55,765 nucleotides of DNA from Cryptosporangium minutisporangium (GCF_039536245.1 NZ_BAAAYN010000002.1:87499-143263), one strand, 5' to 3'; numbered from the stretch's first letter, positions 39,586-48,441 are shown. The notes: generated by a model not told the origin, from the letters alone. Numbers and translations: made by a program.

Positions 39586-40470
39586 ATGGACTTCGACAAG
39601 GACGCCAATCTTGATCTGTCCAAGGTTGAGGACGCTCGCGGCGGCGGGGGTGGCTTCGGTGGCGGCCCCATGGTCGTCGGCGGCGGCGCGCTGGGGCTGA
39701 TCGTCACCGTGGTGCTGGCCCTGCTCGGGTACAACACGCTCGGCGACGACTCGACGAGCCCGGCGCCCAGCAGCTCGGCGAACCTGGCGCAGGAGTGCGC
39801 GGTGAGCAACACCCAGCGATTCGAGCTAGTGCAGTGCCGGCAGGTCGCGGTCTTCGACGACCTGCGCGACTACTGGAGCACCGAGGGCGCCCCCGCGCTC
39901 GGCGCGCAGTACGAGGACCCCCGGCTCCGCTTCTTCACCCAGGGCGTGAACACCGCCTGCGGTCAGGCCACCTCCGCGGTCGGACCGTTCTACTGCCCCG
40001 GTGACCAGCGCATCTACATCGACCTGGGGTTCTACGACGACTTGGCGCAGCGGTTCGGGGCGCCGGGTGAGTTCGCCCAGGCGTACGTGCTGGCTCACGA
40101 GTTCGGTCACCACATGCAGTACGTCACCGGGTTCGAGCGGGAGATCCGTCAGTTGCAGCAGCAGGATCCGGGCAACCAGAACAAGTACTCGATCGCCCTG
40201 GAGCTGCAGGCCGACTGCTTCGCCGGCGTCTGGACGAAGAACGCCACCGGCGGCGCCCAGAGCCTGATCGAGGGCGTCTCGCAGGAGGACATCAAGTCCG
40301 CGATCCAGGCCGCCGGTGCGGTCGGTGACGACCGGATCCAGGAGCAGGCCGGTGGTCAGGTCAACCCCGAGACCTGGACGCACGGCTCGGCGGCCCAGCG
40401 CGAGCAGTGGTTCAACACCGGCAACACCAGCGGCGACCCGAAGAGCTGCAACACGCTCAACGCCAGGTAG
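39586..40470 (+). CDS. neutral zinc metallopeptidase (YpfJ family)
   Basis: 294 residues from ATG 39586. Gly-rich N-terminus, one helix (about 30-49), then the metallopeptidase domain with HEFGHHMQ (171-178) and the downstream ELQADCFAG carrying the third ligand. Four cysteines (71, 84, 125, 137) lie in the outer part and may form disulfides. An anchored extracytoplasmic protease; substrate unknown. Confidence 0.9.
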   Translation: MDFDKDANLDLSKVEDARGGGGGFGGGPMVVGGGALGLIVTVVLALLGYNTLGDDSTSPAPSSSANLAQECAVSNTQRFELVQCRQVAVFDDLRDYWSTEGAPALGAQYEDPRLRFFTQGVNTACGQATSAVGPFYCPGDQRIYIDLGFYDDLAQRFGAPGEFAQAYVLAHEFGHHMQYVTGFEREIRQLQQQDPGNQNKYSIALELQADCFAGVWTKNATGGAQSLIEGVSQEDIKSAIQAAGAVGDDRIQEQAGGQVNPETWTHGSAAQREQWFNTGNTSGDPKSCNTLNAR

Positions 40471-40584
40471 CAGCGCGCCGACGGCGGGCCCGTGACGTTC
40501 GTCATGGGTCCACCGTGAGCGGCGCTCGAAACGTCGTGCAGCAGCGCACGGCCCGGAGGCCCCGGCCGCCACCAGGCTGGAGGC

Positions 40585-40830
40585 ATGCCCAACCACGCGC
40601 TGTCGAACTACGTCGCCGACCTCCTGTCGTTCACGTCGGCGCCCACCGTCCGCCGGGAACTCGCGGTCACCGCGTCCACGATCGCCCTGCTCGGCGTGCT
40701 CTGGGTGATCGGGAGCGACCCGAGCTTCCTGCTGGTCTTCGCCGTCGTCCTGGGCCTGTACTCGGTGCTCCGGCTAGGGCTCGCGGCCTGGAAGCAGACG
40801 CGGCAGTCGGGGAAGGCCCGAACCCGATGA
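40585..40830 (+). CDS. small membrane protein ahead of an ABC exporter
   Basis: 81 residues with GGAGG before ATG 40585. One long or two short hydrophobic helices (about 27-66) and a basic C-terminus (KQTRQSGKARTR). Its stop overlaps the ABC ATPase start as ATGA, so it is co-translated with the exporter and could be a subunit or regulator. No named family recognised. Confidence 0.7.
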   Translation: MPNHALSNYVADLLSFTSAPTVRRELAVTASTIALLGVLWVIGSDPSFLLVFAVVLGLYSVLRLGLAAWKQTRQSGKARTR

Positions 40831-41768
40831 GCGCCACCCCGACGAACGCCGTCGACGTCCGCGACCTGACCCGTACCTACCGCTCCGGGGCCGAGGCCGT
40901 CCGCGGCATCAGCTTCACGGTCCGACCCGGTGAGGTGTTCGGCCTGCTCGGGACGAACGGCGCAGGCAAGACCTCCACGATGGACGTCATCGCCGGCCTC
41001 GCGTCGCCGACCACGGGCACCGTCCGGGTGCTGGGGCGCGATCCGATCCGGGAGCGCAAGGCCGTTCGGCACCGCACCGGCGTCGTCCTCCAGTCCGGCG
41101 GATTACCGGGCGAGCTGACCGTCGCCGAGGCCGTCCGGATGTGGGCGGGCACGATGCGCCGCCCGCGGCCGGCCGCCGAGGCGATCGAATCCGTCGACCT
41201 GGTCGACCGCCTGGACGTGGCGATCAAGAGCCTGTCCGGCGGTGAACGACGGCGGTTGGACCTCGCGATCGCGCTGCTCGGCCGTCCCGAACTGCTCCTG
41301 CTCGACGAGCCGACGACCGGCCTCGACGCGGAGAGCCGTCGGCAGGTCTGGACGCTGATCCGCGCGTTGGTGGCGGACGGCACCGCGGTGCTGCTCACCA
41401 CCCACCATCTGGAGGAGGCCGAGGAGCTCTCGGACTCCCTCGCCATCCTGCACCGCGGGCGGATCGTCGCCGAGGGCACGCTCGACGAGGTCGTCGCGAC
41501 GCACCGCGCGGAGATCCGCTGGGGTGCCGCCGCCGGTCGGCCGCCAGCCGGGGTCCTCGACGGCGAGGCCGTCGAGGAGCAGGGCAGGCACGTCGTGGTC
41601 CGCACCGGCAACCTGCAGCGGACGCTCGTCCGCCTCCTGGGCTGGACCGAAGACACCGGTGTGGTGCTGCCCGAGCTGCGCGCCACGCCGGCCTCGCTGG
41701 AGACCGCGTTCCTCGCGCTGGCCCGCACCGGAGAACCCGTCGATCGCGAACTGGAGGCTGCTCGATGA
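40827..41768 (+). CDS. ABC transporter ATP-binding protein (ABC-2 type)
   Basis: 313 residues from ATG 40827. Walker A GTNGAGKTS, signature LSGGERRRLDLA, Walker B LLLLDEPTTGLD and H-loop TTHHLEEAEE, then a C-terminal extension of about 90 residues typical of drug or bacteriocin exporters. Overlaps the permease start as ATGA. Operon: small protein, ATPase, permease, sensor kinase, regulator. Confidence 0.93.
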   Translation: MSATPTNAVDVRDLTRTYRSGAEAVRGISFTVRPGEVFGLLGTNGAGKTSTMDVIAGLASPTTGTVRVLGRDPIRERKAVRHRTGVVLQSGGLPGELTVAEAVRMWAGTMRRPRPAAEAIESVDLVDRLDVAIKSLSGGERRRLDLAIALLGRPELLLLDEPTTGLDAESRRQVWTLIRALVADGTAVLLTTHHLEEAEELSDSLAILHRGRIVAEGTLDEVVATHRAEIRWGAAAGRPPAGVLDGEAVEEQGRHVVVRTGNLQRTLVRLLGWTEDTGVVLPELRATPASLETAFLALARTGEPVDRELEAAR

Positions 41769-42517
41769 CTGCCGCACTGGCCCGGACCTACTCGCTGGGG
41801 CGCGCCGAGGTGCTGCTGCTCCGCCGCAACCGGACATTGCTCTTCACCGCCCTGCTGGTGCCGCTGGGACTGATCGGGCTGCTGGTCGCCGCCCGCAGCG
41901 GCGAGATGGACGATGACGCGACCGCCGGGGCGGTCACCACGTTCACCGGCATGGTGCTGCTGTTCGTCGTCTACTACACGATCCTGAGCAGCTCGGTGGC
42001 CCGCCGCGAGGAGGGCGTGCTGCAGCGCCTGCGCACCGGCGAGGCCGCCGATGCCGAGATCCTGACGTCGATGGCGCTGCCCGGCACGGTGGTCGCGCTC
42101 GCACAGATCCTGCTGTTCGCCGCACTCGGCGGGATCGCGCTGGGCCTGCCGCTCCCGGACAACCCGCTCGTCGTCCTGGCCGGTGTCCTGCTGGGCGCCG
42201 CCGTGTTCGCGGTCTTCGGACTGCTGACCGCGGTGATCTCCCGAACCGTGGAGTCGGTGCAGATCACCAGCTTGCCGGTACTCGCTGTCTGCCTGTTCGG
42301 CGCCGGCCTGGTGGTCCCGCTGGACTCGATGCCCGCGAACGTGGAGAGGATCTGTGGCTTCACCCCGCTGGCCCCGGTGCTGGAACTGGCGCGGGACGGC
42401 TGGATCGGCCCGGTCGACTGGGTGAGCGCGGCCGGCCAGGTGGGGATCCTGCTCGCCTGGATCGGGATCGGCGTCCTGCTGATCCGGACGTCGTTCCGCT
42501 GGTCGCCCCGTGCATGA
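41765..42517 (+). CDS. ABC-2 transporter permease
   Basis: 250 residues, six predicted helices. The large segment after helix 2 contains SSSVARREEGVLQRLRTGEA, as in ABC-2 permeases of the YvfS/DrrB kind. Partner of the ATPase just upstream. The last 8 bp overlap the possible GTG start of the kinase. Confidence 0.92.
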   Translation: MTAALARTYSLGRAEVLLLRRNRTLLFTALLVPLGLIGLLVAARSGEMDDDATAGAVTTFTGMVLLFVVYYTILSSSVARREEGVLQRLRTGEAADAEILTSMALPGTVVALAQILLFAALGGIALGLPLPDNPLVVLAGVLLGAAVFAVFGLLTAVISRTVESVQITSLPVLAVCLFGAGLVVPLDSMPANVERICGFTPLAPVLELARDGWIGPVDWVSAAGQVGILLAWIGIGVLLIRTSFRWSPRA

Positions 42518-43727
42518 TTCGAACGGGGTGAGGCCGGTGAGTTCGTTCAGTGGGTTGCGACGGTGGTGGCGGGAGACCGACGACGTCGGGAGGGTGACGC
42601 TCTACACCCGGGTGTCCGTGATCCCGCTGCTCCTGGTCGGGCCGCTCGTCATCACGTCGAACCCGTCGCTGCGCGAAGGCACTGTCGCCGAGTCCGCGCT
42701 GCTCATGGTCGTCGCCGTGGTGCTGGCGCAGTCGGTGGCGGTGGCGCTCGTCGTCGACCGGCTGGTGCTGGGCCGTCGGCTGACCCGCCAGGACGTCGCG
42801 CTCTGGCTCGGCGCCACGCTGGTCGCGGCGCTGGCCCTGGTGGCACTGCCGATCGGGGACGCCCGCGGGCCCGGTTTTCTGACGGTCGCCGCGTTCGCGA
42901 TCGCTCCGCTCGGTTCTCTGGGCGCGCGCTGGTACGTGCCGGCCGGGCTCGCCGTGGCCGCTGCGGTCGCCCTTCTGTCGAATGTCCGGCACGAGCACGC
43001 CGGCTTGGTCGTCGCCGTGACGTTCCAACTGTTCGCGATTCTGTTCGTGGTCGCGTCCGCGGTGCAGGTCTCGCTCTGGCTGGTCAACGTCGTGCGGCGG
43101 CTCGCAGACGCGGACCGGACCCGGGCCGAGCTGGCGGTCGCCGAGGAGCGGCTGCGATTCGCCCGCGACCTCCACGACATCGTCGGACGTGATCTCTCGG
43201 CGATCGCGATGACCAGTGACCTCGCCGCCGAACTGGCCCGGCGGGGGCGGCCGGAGGCCGCGGAGCGGGCCGAGGAGGCGCGGAACCTCGCGCAGGAGTC
43301 GCTGCGTCAGGTCCGCGCCGCGGTCCGCGGATACCGCGCGATCGACCTGCGGACCGAGCTGGAGGGCTCGGCGGCCCTGCTGCGTTCGGCCGGCGTGACC
43401 AGCCGCGTCACGGCCGAGGTCGCGGAACTCTCCGACGACGTCCGGACGGCGGCGGCCTGGGTCGTACGGGAAGGGGTGACGAACGTCGTACGGCACTCCG
43501 CGGCCACGCTGTGCCGCATCGAGGTACGGGAAGAAGGAGGCAGGGTGTTGGTGCGGGTCGAGAACGACGGAGCGAGCGGGCCACTCGGGCACGGATCCGG
43601 GCTGGTCGGGCTGGCGGAGCGACTCCGCCCGCTCGGCGGCGAGCTGACCTTCGAGCAGCGGGACGATGTGTTCGTGCTCCGCGCCGACCTGCCGACCAGC
43701 GCCGTCGTCCAGGAGGTGGGAGCGTGA
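42510..43727 (+). CDS. two-component sensor histidine kinase (HisKA_3, DesK-like)
   Basis: 405 residues from GTG 42510; GTG 42528 or 42537 (after GGTGAGG) are possible starts. Five or six N-terminal helices (about 25-185), then the dimerisation box with phospho-His in ARDLHDIVGRDL and an HATPase with NVVRH (N-box) and GSGLVGLAERL (G-box). Encoded directly after an ABC-2 exporter, as in Bacillus DesK and YvfT loci, so it may sense membrane state or the exported compound. Confidence 0.92.
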   Translation: MHDSNGVRPVSSFSGLRRWWRETDDVGRVTLYTRVSVIPLLLVGPLVITSNPSLREGTVAESALLMVVAVVLAQSVAVALVVDRLVLGRRLTRQDVALWLGATLVAALALVALPIGDARGPGFLTVAAFAIAPLGSLGARWYVPAGLAVAAAVALLSNVRHEHAGLVVAVTFQLFAILFVVASAVQVSLWLVNVVRRLADADRTRAELAVAEERLRFARDLHDIVGRDLSAIAMTSDLAAELARRGRPEAAERAEEARNLAQESLRQVRAAVRGYRAIDLRTELEGSAALLRSAGVTSRVTAEVAELSDDVRTAAAWVVREGVTNVVRHSAATLCRIEVREEGGRVLVRVENDGASGPLGHGSGLVGLAERLRPLGGELTFEQRDDVFVLRADLPTSAVVQEVGA

Positions 43728-44329
43728 TCCGGGTACTGCTCGCCGACGACGAGAACCTCGTGCGCAACGCGATCGCCGGGCTGCTCGACCTGCAGGACGA
43801 CTTGCTGATCGTCGCGCAGGCCGCGTCCGGAACCGAGGCGATCGCGATGGCACGCAAGGAACTGCCCGACGTCGCGGTCCTCGACCTGCAGATGCCCGGC
43901 GCCGACGGACTCGCCACGGCCGGCCGGATCCACGCCGACGTGCCGGGCTGCGCGACGATGGTGCTGACCAGCCACGGTCGGCCCGGCTACCTGAAACGTG
44001 CGCTCGAGATCGGCGTGCGGGGCTTCCTGCCCAAGACGTCGTCCGGCTCGGTGCTGGCCGCCGCGATCCGCACCGTCGCCGGCGGCGGGCGCTACGTCGA
44101 CCCCGAGCTGGCCGCCGATGCGATCGCCGCCGGCGAGAGCCCGCTCACCCCGCGCGAGGCGGACGTACTGGAACTGGCCGCCGACGGCGCGACGATCGAG
44201 GAGATCGCGGTCCGGATCTCGCTCTCCCCCGGCACCGTCCGCAACCACCTGTCGTCGGCGACCGGGAAGCTCGGCGCGCAGAACCGCCACGAGGCGGTCG
44301 CCACCGCACGCCGCTCCGGCTGGATCTAG
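43724..44329 (+). CDS. LuxR-type response regulator (NarL family)
   Basis: 201 residues from GTG 43724, overlapping the kinase stop as GTGA. Receiver domain with acidic pocket (ADDE), phospho-Asp in VAVLDLQMPG and Lys in LPKTS; C-terminal HTH with LTPREADVLELAADGATIEE and LSPGTVRNHLSS. Partner of the kinase; the ABC exporter operon is the probable target. Its TAG shares CTAG (44326-44329) with the convergent gene. Confidence 0.93.
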   Translation: MIRVLLADDENLVRNAIAGLLDLQDDLLIVAQAASGTEAIAMARKELPDVAVLDLQMPGADGLATAGRIHADVPGCATMVLTSHGRPGYLKRALEIGVRGFLPKTSSGSVLAAAIRTVAGGGRYVDPELAADAIAAGESPLTPREADVLELAADGATIEEIAVRISLSPGTVRNHLSSATGKLGAQNRHEAVATARRSGWI

Positions 44330-45450
44330 GCGCCGACCCGCACGGTCAACAGGCTCAGCCCTTTGGCTCGTGCGACGTGCGCCGCTTCCCGCTCGAGCTG
44401 GTCGGGCGGCAGCGGATCGCTGTCCGGGAACGGGGTCACGACGACCTCCTGGTCGACGACCTCCCACACTCCGACGATCCGGCCGTTCACCACGACGATC
44501 GGGGAGATCCACCCGGCGGTCCGGCTCACCGCGGCGCGGTTCTCCTTCCGGAGCAGCGTCTCGTCGTCGGTTCCGGGGCCGAGAACGTACTGGTCGAAGT
44601 CACCGAGCAGGCGGACGCCCGCGCTCTCCGGGGCGGCGCTGAGTTCGTCGGCGTGTTCGGTGAGCACGTACGCCTGCCGTCCGTCGACGTCGACCTCGGT
44701 GAGGACGTCGCCCAGGTCGGCGAACCATCGGCGCAGCCTCGGCCTGCTGGTGGCGTTCCGCGACAGCCAGCGGTCGAACGTCTCCGGCGTCGCCGGGCCG
44801 TAGGCACCCAGGTAGGCCTTGATCACGACGGGTGCGGCGTCGTCGGGCTCCGGAAGCCCTTCCCAACCCGGGAATCGGCTCGCCGGATGCGTGAACGTGA
44901 CCTTGTTCCCCTGGTTCGGCCCGTGGCACAGCACGCCCCGCCAGGCCAGCGGCTTGAGTACCTGGCCCCAACCCGAGCGCAGCCGCTCCTCCATCCCGGC
45001 GAATCGACCGTCCGCCACCACTCCCGCGACCATCTCCTCCCTGGTCAGCACCGCGCCCTTGAGGACGTCGGCCACTTTCTCGGTCAACGCGTCGACCTGC
45101 TCCGGTGTCAGCCCCGTGACCCGCTGCCAGGAGGGTTTGCGCCAGAAGCCGGTGGACTCCAGCAGCGACAGGTAGGAGCCCGCGTCGGTCGGCGTGAGCA
45201 GGTGCAGCGTTCCCCGCATCGCCCAGGTCTTCATCAGGGCGAGGTCGGCGAATGCCCGGTTGACGCTCGTCCGGTCGGGGTCGGACTGCCGCAGCGCGAC
45301 CGCCGTCTCCGCCGCACTCCACACCTGCGCCTGGACGCCGCAGAGCCGGCCGACGATCTCCGGCGCCGAGCGGTCGGTACGCGGGTCGAGGAATTGGCGT
45401 CGCATCCGCCACGCGGCGACCTGTCCCCTGCTGACCTTCACGCGGACCAT
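44326..45450 (-). CDS. winged-helix DNA-binding protein (AlkZ/HTH_42 family)
   Basis: 374 residues from ATG 45450; GTG 45441 is better spaced from GAGGAG and may be the real start. Family features: VQAQVWSAAETAVALR near the N-terminus (the Gln-x-Gln of AlkZ-like glycosylases), then winged-helix repeats and RKENRAAVSRTAGWISPIVVVNGRIVGVWE. AlkZ unhooks DNA crosslinks in Streptomyces; many relatives have unknown activity. Confidence 0.85.
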   Translation of the reverse strand: MVRVKVSRGQVAAWRMRRQFLDPRTDRSAPEIVGRLCGVQAQVWSAAETAVALRQSDPDRTSVNRAFADLALMKTWAMRGTLHLLTPTDAGSYLSLLESTGFWRKPSWQRVTGLTPEQVDALTEKVADVLKGAVLTREEMVAGVVADGRFAGMEERLRSGWGQVLKPLAWRGVLCHGPNQGNKVTFTHPASRFPGWEGLPEPDDAAPVVIKAYLGAYGPATPETFDRWLSRNATSRPRLRRWFADLGDVLTEVDVDGRQAYVLTEHADELSAAPESAGVRLLGDFDQYVLGPGTDDETLLRKENRAAVSRTAGWISPIVVVNGRIVGVWEVVDQEVVVTPFPDSDPLPPDQLEREAAHVARAKGLSLLTVRVGA

Positions 45451-45460
45451 CTCCTCAGGT

Positions 45461-45850
45461 TCAGACGACAGCGACGGCGTCGATCTCGACGAGGAAGCCC
45501 GGAGCCAGCGCCGCGACGATCTGGACGGTAATGGCCGGCGGCGGGTCGGCGGGGTTCCAGACCTGCTGGAAGGCCGCCACGCCGTCCTCGATCGGGTGGC
45601 CGTCCACCGCGGCGATGCGCCAGTGCACGACGTTCGCCAGGGTGCCGCCCTCGCTCTCCACGATCGTCGCGATGTTCTTGAGCGCCCGCTCGGACTGCTC
45701 CCGGAGCGTCGGGCCGACGATCGTGCCGGTCTCGTCGACGCCGTTCTGCCCGCCGATGTAGATCGTTTTCGCCGGCTGCTCGACGACAACGGCCTGGCTG
45801 AATGCCGGGCTGCGATGCAGGCCGGCGGGGTTGATGTGTCGTACTCCCAT
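45461..45850 (-). CDS. RidA family protein
   Basis: 129 residues from ATG 45850 (GAGGAGG upstream). RidA/YjgF fold with GQNGVDETG and the final FLVEIDAVAVV; the Arg of the enamine-binding site may be in VVHWRIAAVD. Enamine/imine deaminase or a related role. Divergent from the CGNR gene with two operators between; 10 bp ahead of the AlkZ-like gene and probably co-transcribed. Confidence 0.9.
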   Translation of the reverse strand: MGVRHINPAGLHRSPAFSQAVVVEQPAKTIYIGGQNGVDETGTIVGPTLREQSERALKNIATIVESEGGTLANVVHWRIAAVDGHPIEDGVAAFQQVWNPADPPPAITVQIVAALAPGFLVEIDAVAVV

Positions 45851-45870
45851 GGCTACCTCCTCGGGCGAGA

Positions 45871-45887
45871 AACCGGTAATAGCGGTT
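45871..45887. promoter_or_regulatory. operator 1 between RidA and CGNR genes
   Basis: AACCGGTAATAGCGGTT, arms AACCG/CGGTT around a 7-nt centre; the palindrome extends by GA/TC to 7-bp arms. Confidence 0.6.
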
Positions 45888-45894
45888 TCTTCAC

Positions 45895-45911
45895 AACCCG
45901 TTATAGTGGTT
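45895..45911. promoter_or_regulatory. operator 2, overlapping the CGNR promoter
   Basis: AACCCGTTATAGTGGTT, same length and centre-to-centre 24 bp from operator 1. Contains TATAGT (45902-45907), a probable -10 for the leaderless CGNR gene at 45914. Confidence 0.55.
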
Positions 45912-45913
45912 AC

Positions 45914-46504
45914 ATGCAAGCGAGCGCAACCGGTCGTCGACTGCACGACCCCCGAGGTGGGTCGTCGTTCTGGTTCGACGCCGGGGCCGTCTGCTTGGAC
46001 TTCGCCCACAGCGGGGGCGAGGGACAGTACGCGGTGTTCGAGTCCCTGCACGAGCCCGCCGACCTCGCCGAATGGCTGGCCCGGTCGCCGCTGGACGTGG
46101 TCGTGCCAGTAACCCCGCGCGACTTCACCGCGGCCAAGAAGCTGCGCCAGGCCATCTGGGAGACGGCGCAGGCCCAGGCGGCGCGTCAGGCCCTCCCGAT
46201 CGACGCGGTCACGACGATCAACCGCTTCGCGGCCGTGGCACCGCTGGTACCGCAACTGGCTGCCGACGGCACGGCCGCGGCCTGGGCAGCGCCGGTGCGG
46301 ACCTCCCAGGTGCTGTCGACGCTGGCACGGGAGATGATCTCGCTGCTGTCCGGGCCTTACGCCGAGCGGATTCGCGTCTGCGCGAGCGACAACTGCCCAC
46401 TGGTCTTCGTCGACTTGTCGCGCCCCGGCGCCCGACGCTGGTGCTCGATGGAGCGCTGCGGCAACCGTTCCAAGCTCCGGGCCCACCGCGCCCGGCAAGC
46501 CTAG
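45914..46504 (+). CDS. CGNR zinc-finger regulator (ABATE domain)
   Basis: 196 residues from ATG 45914. N-terminal ABATE-type domain (FWFDAGAVCLDFAHSGG), C-terminal CGNR zinc finger: CASDNCP and WCSMERCGNRSKLRAHR. Considered a ligand-responsive transcription factor family. The two 17-bp palindromes in the divergent region with ridA are the likely binding sites, one covering its own promoter. Confidence 0.9.
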   Translation: MQASATGRRLHDPRGGSSFWFDAGAVCLDFAHSGGEGQYAVFESLHEPADLAEWLARSPLDVVVPVTPRDFTAAKKLRQAIWETAQAQAARQALPIDAVTTINRFAAVAPLVPQLAADGTAAAWAAPVRTSQVLSTLAREMISLLSGPYAERIRVCASDNCPLVFVDLSRPGARRWCSMERCGNRSKLRAHRARQA

Positions 46505-46529
46505 GGATCGAGGCAAGCCTAGGGATCGA
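46494..46529. repeat. 18-bp perfect tandem duplication containing two stop codons
   Basis: GGCAAGCCTAGGGATCGA occurs twice back to back (46494-46511, 46512-46529). The first copy's TAG ends the CGNR gene; the second copy's CTA ends the acVLRF1 gene on the other strand. Confidence 0.95.
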
Positions 46530-47166
46530 GGCGGATCCGGACCGCGCGGAACGTGGCCGGGGTCGCCTCCAGGATGTTCCGGCGCGGGTCGGGGACCGTG
46601 AGGAAACGCTCGACCGCGCGTTCCCGGAGCGGCGCGAGCGTCGGGGCGGCGAGCGTGGCGTCCACGGCCGCGCGGTCCCCGCCGAGCACCACGGCGTCCA
46701 ACGACGCGGCCTCGGGGAGCAGGACCCGCGCGGCGGTGGCCGCAGCTGCCTCGGTCAGCTGACGCACCTGACCCTCTCGACGCCGGGCGAACCGCTGCTG
46801 CGACCAGCCACCGGCCTTGTTCCGCCCGTGCACTTGGCGGGTGTCGACCTTGGACGTCACCAGCCGGGCGCCCTCGAAGACGCCCGCGGCGTACCCGCCG
46901 AGCCGGACGAGCAGCACGCCGACGCGCCGCTCGGCGAGCGCGTGGGCGACCAGCGCGTCGAGTGGGTCGCCCCCACCCACCAGCGGAGGGAACGGCGGAT
47001 GGCACTCCGCGAGCGCCCCGTCCGCAGCGACCATCGTGACGACGTCCCCGCTGACTTCGGTGCGCGCGGTTCCGTGCCGCTCGGAGAACCCGGCGAGCCA
47101 CCGCTCGAGCCGCTCCGGCGCCACCTCGACCCAGCGCCCTCCCCCTGCCGCCGGTCGGTTGCCCAC
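46519..47166 (-). CDS. acVLRF1-type peptidyl-tRNA hydrolase
   Basis: 215 residues from GTG 47166; the frame is open far upstream through the MFS gene but only as a shadow. Carries the VLRF1/Vms1-like core with GRNKAGGWSQQRFARRRE (114-131), where a Gln is catalytic in this release-factor-like family. Actinobacterial VLRF1 proteins are thought to free nascent chains from stalled ribosomes. Divergent from the MFS gene. Confidence 0.85.
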   Translation of the reverse strand: MGNRPAAGGGRWVEVAPERLERWLAGFSERHGTARTEVSGDVVTMVAADGALAECHPPFPPLVGGGDPLDALVAHALAERRVGVLLVRLGGYAAGVFEGARLVTSKVDTRQVHGRNKAGGWSQQRFARRREGQVRQLTEAAAATAARVLLPEAASLDAVVLGGDRAAVDATLAAPTLAPLRERAVERFLTVPDPRRNILEATPATFRAVRIRLDP

Positions 47167-47202
47167 CCCGGCAGTTAACCACTTGGACGTCGAGCGCCCG
47201 CG

Positions 47203-48441
47203 GTGTCTCCTGGTCCGGTGGCAGTGGCGGCGTACCGGGTCTTCCTGGGGCTGCAGTTCGCGATGGCCACGGTCACCGGGCTGGTCTACACGACGGTCGT
47301 CGTCTACCGGGTGGACGTCGCCGGGCTGAACCCGCTGCAGCTCGTGCTGGTCGGAACCGCGCTCGAGGCGGCCTACTTCGTGTTTCAGCTGCCGACCGGG
47401 GTGCTCGCCGACCTGGGCAGCAGCCGGGCCTGCGTGGTGCTCGGAGTCGCGGTCCTCGGCGTCGGGTGCGTGGTCGAGGCACTGCTCCCGACGTTCGCCG
47501 GCATCCTGGCGGCGCAGGTGGTCGGAGCGCTGGGGTACGCGCTGGTGAGCGGAGCGCTGCAGGCGTGGGTCGCCGGCGAGGTGGGCACCGCGGGTCTCAC
47601 CCGGGTGTATCTGCGTGGGTCGCAGGCCGGCCTGGTCGGAACGCTCTGCGGCACCGCGGTGAGCGGCCTGGTCGCCGGAGTGCGGCTGAACGCGCCGCTG
47701 CTGGTGGGGGGCGCTGTACTGCTGACGACCGCGGCCGCGCTCGTGGTCGTGATGCCCGAGCGTGGACGGGTGCGCGCGGGCGATTCTGGCGGTGCGGAGC
47801 CGGGGGCCGTGGAGACGGTGCGGGCGGCTTGGGGGCTGATCCGGGTCCGGCCCGCGTTCCTGCTGGTGTTCGGCGTCGTGGCGCTCGTCGGAGGGTGGAG
47901 CGAGGCGGTCGACCGGCTCTGGGGCGCTCACCTGATCGAGAACTTCCAGCTCCCCGGTCCGGACGCCACGACCTGGTTCAGTGCGCTCGGTGTAGCGGCG
48001 ACGCTGTTCGGGCTGGGCGTCACCCAGTTCCTCGCCGCACGCGCCGACGACGCGGACACGATGGGGGTGCTGCTCGGCGTCGTCGCGGTGCTGCTGCTGG
48101 CGACAGTCGTGTTCGGACTGGTCACGAACGTGTACCTGGCGATCGGTGCCGCCTTGGCGCTGGCCGCGGCCCGGACGGCGTTCGCGCCGGTGCTGAACGC
48201 TTGGCTGGTCGAGCGCACCGACCAGTCGGTCCGGGCCACCGTGCTCTCCGCCCGCGACATGTTCGACGCCACCGGTCAGGTCGTCGGCGGCCCGGCGCTC
48301 GGCGCGATCGGCACGTGGTGGTCCCTGCGGGCCGCGCTGGTGGCCGGCGCCGTAGCCCTGGCCCCCGCCGCCGCCCTCCTCCTCGTCGCCCGCAACCGCT
48401 TGCGCGCGGCGTCCGCGGAGACCGCCTCCGAAGGGCACTGA
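47203..48441 (+). CDS. MFS transporter
   Basis: 412 residues from GTG 47203 (GTG 47218 possible). About 12 hydrophobic helices with the DLGSSR loop between helices 2 and 3 (motif A-like) and a charged central loop (about 180-205, MPERGRVRAGDSGG). Efflux of a small molecule is likely; the substrate is unknown. Followed by a 13-bp terminator. Confidence 0.9.
   Translation: MSPGPVAVAAYRVFLGLQFAMATVTGLVYTTVVVYRVDVAGLNPLQLVLVGTALEAAYFVFQLPTGVLADLGSSRACVVLGVAVLGVGCVVEALLPTFAGILAAQVVGALGYALVSGALQAWVAGEVGTAGLTRVYLRGSQAGLVGTLCGTAVSGLVAGVRLNAPLLVGGAVLLTTAAALVVVMPERGRVRAGDSGGAEPGAVETVRAAWGLIRVRPAFLLVFGVVALVGGWSEAVDRLWGAHLIENFQLPGPDATTWFSALGVAATLFGLGVTQFLAARADDADTMGVLLGVVAVLLLATVVFGLVTNVYLAIGAALALAAARTAFAPVLNAWLVERTDQSVRATVLSARDMFDATGQVVGGPALGAIGTWWSLRAALVAGAVALAPAAALLLVARNRLRAASAETASEGH

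Noticed and set aside
46384-46452. VFVDLSRPGARR inside the CGNR protein resembles the juxtamembrane motif
   Set aside because: It lies in the zinc-finger segment typical of CGNR proteins (hydrophobic-Asp-x-Ser-Arg ... Arg-Arg-Trp-Cys), with no membrane helix after it; similarity is by chance.
46519-48438. Long N-terminal extension of the acVLRF1 gene
   Set aside because: The extra 400 codons lie antisense to the MFS transporter and are Arg/Gln/His-rich; GTG 47166 gives the family length.
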